Assembly (NCBI GenBank): GCA_049794535.1
Contig: JBARCX010000325.1
Coordinates: 1 to 9,860 of the forward strand
Length of the DNA stretch: 9,860 nt
From: JBARCX01 sp049794535
Lineage (GTDB): Bacteria > Pseudomonadota > Gammaproteobacteria > Xanthomonadales > Rhodanobacteraceae
Direction: 5' to 3'
The translations under genes were made by a program, and so were the position numbers. Every line of letters begins with the position of its first letter. Position 1 is the stretch's first letter. Below are positions 7,313-9,860 of this stretch, in pieces. Under the pieces are notes generated by a model. The model saw only the letters and a program-made list of their open reading frames with translations. It searched no databases and was not told the DNA's origin.

Positions 7313-7838
7313 GGTTAAAGGCAACGCCTACCAACGCCATGGTTTCACCACGATTTGGCTCATGAAGCGCGCCATTTGAAATGTGGCGAATTTGAAAGCT
7401 AAAGCGCTTTCCTTGCCATCCAAGGGTGCTGGAAAATTCGTAGGCGCTGCTCAGAGCCTGCGTTCGACCACTATGAAGTGCGGGTTGAAAGCTGAAAAAC
7501 AGTGATCGATACCAGTCGGCCGTGTTGCCGTAGTGGATACGCACGCCAGTTGCTATCAACCACACAGAGTCTTTCGTTGTGTAGCGGTTATACCGATAGC
7601 GTTCGAGTTGCCGTCCATCGATCCAGCCAACTGATATGTCTGGTGACCAGGTGAAGGGGCTTGTGCCGATAGGTCGTTCGTTGAACTCGCTTTCGATAAA
7701 GCCAGCTGGCGCGTTGGCGCAATCCATGTAGCTCAGGCCAGCCTCGACTTCCAGCCTGGTCGTCGTTGCGCCCGGAAACGACGTCAACCCAACGCTTAAC
7801 GTCAGGACTACTCTGAGGCACGTACGCATAATATTCAT
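7308..7838 (-). CDS. PagL-like lipid A 3-O-deacylase (acyloxyacyl hydrolase), outer membrane
   Basis: This 176-aa protein looks like PagL, the small eight-stranded beta-barrel of the outer membrane that removes the 3-O-linked acyl chain of lipid A and so alters endotoxin and antimicrobial-peptide response. The N-terminus is a plausible Sec signal (MNIMRTCLRV, a hydrophobic stretch, then FPGATTT). Alternating aromatic strands follow. The diagnostic active-site segment RHISNGALHEPNRGE is present near the C-terminus, with His152 and Ser154 and the likely third catalytic residue Glu165. In the Pseudomonas PagL that I recall the Glu is one residue further; G-E directly after PN-x seems common in beta-proteobacterial members. 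I place the start at the ATG at 7838 because of the signal peptide. No clear ribosome site precedes it, and a TTG at 7895 is an in-frame alternative. The gene sits 71 bp after the antitoxin-like gene on the same strand. Confidence 0.87.
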   Translation of the reverse strand: MNIMRTCLRVVLTLSVGLTSFPGATTTRLEVEAGLSYMDCANAPAGFIESEFNERPIGTSPFTWSPDISVGWIDGRQLERYRYNRYTTKDSVWLIATGVRIHYGNTADWYRSLFFSFQPALHSGRTQALSSAYEFSSTLGWQGKRFSFQIRHISNGALHEPNRGETMALVGVAFNP

Positions 7839-7909
7839 GTTGAATCTAGTTGGCTTTTCTCTTGAGTTACACTGTGCCGTCCTGCCCGCACTCAACTTTC
7901 AGTATCGGA

Positions 7910-8227
7910 TTAATGAGCCATATGCGCATCGATAAGCGTCGCTACGCGTTCGCGCGTTGCACCACGCGAAATCTCGTCCCACACACTGTCCTCATCGCCA
8001 TCAGCGAGAACTTCAAGTGCAGATCTTCCATCGAAAGTTCGTTGGTAAACACACATCCATTGCGAAGCTCTCTGCTTGTTTCCGAAGTTCTGGACGAGCA
8101 TGTGCGCGAGTGATGTGTGATGAAGCTCAAGTAAAGCAAAGGCTTTCAGCATCACTTCCGCTCGAAGTTCATTGATACGTGAAATTTCCGAGACAATATC
8201 GACGTATGTACTTGCACGTTTATGCAT
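7910..8227 (-). CDS. Small protein resembling the Xre/MbcA/ParS antitoxin toxin-binding domain
   Basis: The 105-aa product has a helical N-terminal half (YVDIVSEISRINELRAEVMLKAFALLELHH) and a C-terminal part in which QRTFDGRSALEVLADGDEDSVWDEI resembles the x-x-LdGrtPLEaLatGd-x-x-V motif of the MbcA/ParS/Xre toxin-binding domain (the part of RES-Xre type antitoxins that docks on the toxin). The Pro of the usual P-L-E is Ala here. There is no recognisable helix-turn-helix of the Xre kind, and no RES-domain toxin next to it: the adjacent 109-aa protein does not look like one. The start at 8227 has AAAGGA about 9 nt upstream. It could be an orphan antitoxin-like regulator. The family assignment rests on one motif and is moderate; the existence of the gene is more certain. 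Confidence 0.7.
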   Translation of the reverse strand: MHKRASTYVDIVSEISRINELRAEVMLKAFALLELHHTSLAHMLVQNFGNKQRASQWMCVYQRTFDGRSALEVLADGDEDSVWDEISRGATRERVATLIDAHMAH

Positions 8228-8289
8228 GCCTCACTTTCCTTTGGTGCAGGTAAACGATTGGATACGCAGAGAGCCATCCATCAGGGAGT

Positions 8290-8619
8290 TCAACCTCGCT
8301 CACCGCTTTGGATTGAGCGCAGAAATATAATTACGGTCTCTGCACGGCCACACGAAACGAGTTTGGAGGCTGTTTGCTGACCAAGCTCTGCGATGCAAAC
8401 CTTTTCGTACCAAGTCATCAGCTTTTCTGCATCAGGTTCCAGTTCGGCGGCGACCCTGAGTACCGCAAGAGAAGCAGGTATTACGCTGAACAAGGTGCTG
8501 TAGGCATTGTTTCCCACCGGCGAAAGAAGACGATCACTCCGGTCTACTGAATAGGCTGCAACAAGCAGCAGCTTCAATGAGGCGTTGTTACAACGTTCAT
8601 ATGGAGGCGCCGTGGTCAT
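8290..8619 (-). CDS. Unrecognised 109-aa protein, first gene of the minus-strand run
   Basis: I do not recognise this protein. The start at ATG 8619 (MTTAPPYERC) is fixed by CAGGAG 8 nt upstream; the frame is open further upstream but those extra residues are unlike the rest. The protein has no signal peptide. It appears all-helical: NASLKLLLVAAYSVDRSDRL, then STLFSVIPASLAVLRVAAEL, then EKLMTWYEKVCIAELGQQTASKLVS and AETVIIFLRSIQ. The hydrophobic stretches are short and amphipathic, so a soluble helical bundle seems more likely than a membrane protein. It lies 62 bp before the antitoxin-like gene on the same strand, and the two could be co-transcribed. Because of that neighbour it could be a partner of a toxin-antitoxin-like pair, but nothing in its sequence shows toxin chemistry. 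Confidence 0.7.
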   Translation of the reverse strand: MTTAPPYERCNNASLKLLLVAAYSVDRSDRLLSPVGNNAYSTLFSVIPASLAVLRVAAELEPDAEKLMTWYEKVCIAELGQQTASKLVSCGRAETVIIFLRSIQSGERG

Positions 8620-8625
8620 CTGCTG

Positions 8626-8631
8626 AACTCC
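8626..8631 (-). promoter_or_regulatory. Ribosome binding site of the 109-aa gene
   Basis: CAGGAG on the minus strand lies 8 nt before the ATG at 8619. It is one of the clearest ribosome sites in the window and it decides that start. Confidence 0.7.
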
Positions 8632-8685
8632 TGTCATTGGAAAGAAGTTAGCGGAGGAAGTTAATCTAGGATTGTAACTTTTGCG

Positions 8686-8718
8686 CTGATTTGTCTTTTT
8701 TATTTTTCTTATTTGTCT
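8686..8718. repeat. Direct repeat CT(G/T)ATTTGTCT, two copies 22 bp apart
   Basis: Copies lie at 8686-8696 and 8708-8718, with 10 of 11 bases identical and a start-to-start distance of 22 bp, about two helical turns. They are 67-100 bp upstream of the start of the 109-aa gene, a location suitable for operator half-sites. Confidence 0.55.
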
Positions 8719-8724
8719 GACAAA
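8712..8724. repeat. Perfect dyad TTTGTC-T-GACAAA
   Basis: A 6-bp inverted repeat around a single central T overlaps the second copy of the direct repeat. It is short but perfect, lies in a probable promoter region, and is a possible operator. Confidence 0.45.
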
Positions 8725-8817
8725 ATTCCACATTTCATTTTGTGACTATTTAAAAATATCGATTGAGTACTAAGGCATGATATTTTTTTTGCGATCTGAC
8801 GATCATTTTGAATTGAG

Positions 8818-8845
8818 TTGGAGCGTCTCCGTTGGAGCGTCACCG
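8818..8845. repeat. Tandem duplication of a 14-bp unit, TTGGAGCGTC(T/A)CCG
   Basis: Copies at 8818-8831 and 8832-8845 are directly adjacent and differ at one base. The cause could be replication slippage or paired protein-binding sites. Confidence 0.7.
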
Positions 8846-8944
8846 CGTGCGTTATATCGGCAACTAGGTGGATGTAATCGTAGATCTTAGCCAGCTTGAT
8901 GTGCACGTGAGCTTGTTGCGCCAGGCGAACCCAGCAAAGACTGG

Positions 8945-8960
8945 ATTGACGTCGGTCAAT
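8945..8960. repeat. Inverted repeat ATTGAC-GTCG-GTCAAT
   Basis: A perfect 6-bp dyad with a 4-bp spacer of the TTGAC/GTCAA kind bound by many dimeric regulators. No promoter or gene start is evident next to it, so its role is unknown. Confidence 0.45.
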
Positions 8961-9041
8961 AGGTTGTCACTTGTCGCGTTTTCGTGATCGGCGATACCGC
9001 ATCGCGATATTTTCTGCGCGATCTTTGATGAGTGTAAACTT

Positions 9042-9099
9042 GCATCCAAACTGGCCGCCTAAGAGGGGTTCAATTCAGTCCCGGGTCAGATTTCGATGC
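9042..9099. repeat. Imperfect inverted repeat GCATCnAAA..CTGnCC, possible IS21-type end debris
   Basis: The left arm (9042-9056) GCATCCAAACTGGCC matches the reverse complement of the right arm (9084-9099), GCATCGAAATCTGACC, at 13 of 15 aligned bases with one gap; 27 bp lie between them. On the minus strand the right arm is preceded by TGTTGACAT and followed by GAATTGAACCCC. Short repeated units of the type GCATCcAAA-CTGACCC next to TGTTGACA are what I recall from the multiple terminal repeats of IS21-family elements. No istA or istB gene is present, so this would be a remnant. Confidence 0.4.
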
Positions 9100-9185
9100 A
9101 TGTCAACAGCGCGCGTAGCGCCTCGGTTATCACGGCGCGTCAGATGCAGGATTTATCGGGCTATGCAACCAGTTTTTTTAGCCTG

Positions 9186-9860
9186 TTACGCAATGGAGGC
9201 TTGCTGATACCGGCGAAAAGCCCCGGGGCTAGCCCCCATTTTCTGAGTGAACGTGCGCGTGAAGTGACTCTGGTCGGCAAATCCAGACGACAGTGCGACT
9301 TCTGCCAGCGGCATGTCGCCGCGGCGCATCAGTTCACTCGCGTGGTCTATCCGTTGATGCAGAAGCCATTGGTGGGGAGTCATGCCTACGCTCTTCTTGA
9401 AGGCTTTGACAAAGGCACTCGGTGAGAGCCGGCAGGCGTTGGCCACTTGTTGTAGCGAGATGCCGACCGAAAGATGCTCACGCATCAGCTCCTTTGCCCG
9501 ATGTTGTTGCCATGAGGCGAGGCCCGTCACCTTGAGTAGTGTGTCCATCCGAACGCCACCATACGTGACGGTAAGATGGCTACTCAGGGCGAGCAGAAGG
9601 TAATCGATGAAAAACTGGTTGCTTTGGGCGCCAGGCTTTAAATGAGAAATCAATGAATCGCCGAGATTTCGGATGGTCGCATCGTTAATGTATTGCCCGG
9701 GCTGGACAAGAAGGTTGTTCACCTTCTTGCTACCCATTTCCTGGGCCAGTTCTGCCAGCGATTGCCGCGGGACGTAGAAGGTTAGTTGGTGAAAGGGATC
9801 GTCGTAGAAGAACACTGGGTTTTGCATCAAATCTACAAAAGACGTGACACCACTATGGCA
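9186..9860 (-). CDS. AraC-family transcriptional regulator, N-terminus beyond the right window edge
   Basis: The visible C-terminal 224 residues end at TAA (9186-9188). The frame is open to the last base (CHSGVTSFVDLMQNPVFF...), so the TTG and ATG at 9825-9830 are internal and roughly 90-100 residues are missing compared with a typical 310-330-residue member. The visible N-terminal part (FHQLTFYVPRQSLAEL and following) fits the AraC-binding-like sensor domain found in this class. The C-terminal domain has the two helix-turn-helix units: ISLQQVANACRLSPSAFVKAFKKSVGMTP, then MPLAEVALSSGFADQSHFTRTFTQKMGASPGAFRR (each quoted in pieces in the family as A..S...F.F....G.(T/S)P). It would activate or repress nearby genes on binding an unknown ligand. 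What lies upstream, and therefore its probable target, is outside the window. It is separated from the downstream 109-aa gene by about 570 bp. Confidence 0.93.
   Translation of the reverse strand, partial: CHSGVTSFVDLMQNPVFFYDDPFHQLTFYVPRQSLAELAQEMGSKKVNNLLVQPGQYINDATIRNLGDSLISHLKPGAQSNQFFIDYLLLALSSHLTVTYGGVRMDTLLKVTGLASWQQHRAKELMREHLSVGISLQQVANACRLSPSAFVKAFKKSVGMTPHQWLLHQRIDHASELMRRGDMPLAEVALSSGFADQSHFTRTFTQKMGASPGAFRRYQQASIA

Larger units (their letters stand above)
8640..8800 (-). promoter_or_regulatory. AT-rich probable promoter/operator region for the minus-strand genes
   Basis: This stretch is strikingly AT-rich compared with its surroundings and lies just upstream of the 109-aa gene. 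On the minus strand there are -10-like TACAAT and TAGATT hexamers about 45-60 nt before the start codon and a TTGTCA further up, but no pair with ideal sequence and 17-bp spacing, so no exact promoter is called. It also holds the spaced direct repeat and dyad listed separately. Confidence 0.4.
8734..9185. other. Gene-free stretch with repeats and possible mobile-element debris
   Basis: No reading frame here has both a ribosome site and a recognisable protein. It contains the tandem 14-bp repeat, the ATTGAC/GTCAAT dyad and the imperfect inverted repeat described in separate entries. Confidence 0.5.

Noticed and set aside
8709..8906. Frame on the minus strand beginning with a GTG at 8906 (HIKLAKIYDYIHLV)
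   Set aside because: No ribosome site, no family resemblance, and it runs through the AT-rich promoter-like region into the next gene's upstream sequence.
8971..9207. Plus-strand frame rich in Arg over the inverted-repeat region
   Set aside because: Arg-rich, unrelated composition typical of a chance frame; overlaps the end of the AraC gene.
9219..9236. Overlapping palindromes AGCCCCGGGGCT and GGGGCTAGCCCC as a terminator
   Set aside because: They encode GASPGA at the conserved C-terminus of the AraC domain and have no T-tract; coding constraint explains them.
1..9860. CRISPR array, tRNA or rRNA gene
   Set aside because: No regularly spaced direct repeats of CRISPR type, and no tRNA-like cloverleaf or rRNA signature was noticed on either strand.

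Overview
The window looks like a proteobacterial accessory region, most likely from Burkholderiales (Burkholderia/Caballeronia type) or a similar proteobacterium. This placement is an inference from the protein families (a MexF/BpeF-like RND pump with a lipoprotein outer-membrane channel, a PagL lipid A deacylase, SDR, LysR and AraC genes) and the moderately high GC. Nothing in the window fixes a species.

Positions 1-4786 are read on the plus strand. They start inside an RND multidrug-efflux permease, which is cut by the left edge and keeps about its C-terminal 599 residues. Next comes a NodT/OprM-type outer-membrane lipoprotein channel, and then a small unrecognised protein whose start lies at the channel gene's stop codon. 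These three form the end of an efflux operon; the periplasmic adaptor is presumably upstream of the window. A LysR-type regulator follows, and its frame is broken in a run of seven G at 4485-4491.

Positions 4900-8619 are read on the minus strand. In transcription order they hold an unrecognised 109-aa protein, a 105-aa protein resembling the Xre/MbcA/ParS antitoxin toxin-binding domain, a PagL-like outer-membrane lipid A 3-O-deacylase, an amidohydrolase-fold protein, a DUF59/MIP18 iron-sulfur assembly-type protein overlapping it by 4 bp, and an NAD(P)-dependent short-chain dehydrogenase/reductase. The conserved N-terminus of the amidohydrolase lies in a different frame from its body, and a run of six A (plus strand) separates the two. 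The amidohydrolase-DUF59 pair resembles accessory genes found with soluble di-iron monooxygenases, but no oxygenase is present here.

Positions 8620-9185 contain no convincing gene. This stretch holds an AT-rich probable promoter region with a 22-bp-spaced direct repeat and a small dyad, a tandem 14-bp repeat, a TTGAC-type dyad, and a 15/16-bp imperfect inverted repeat that resembles IS21-family terminal-repeat debris. The window ends inside an AraC-family regulator on the minus strand, which lacks its N-terminus because of the window edge.

Points to check first are the two homopolymer frameshifts (real decay, phase variation or sequencing error), the oxygenase-less amidohydrolase/DUF59/SDR module, the extra gene in the efflux operon, and the repeats upstream of the 109-aa gene.
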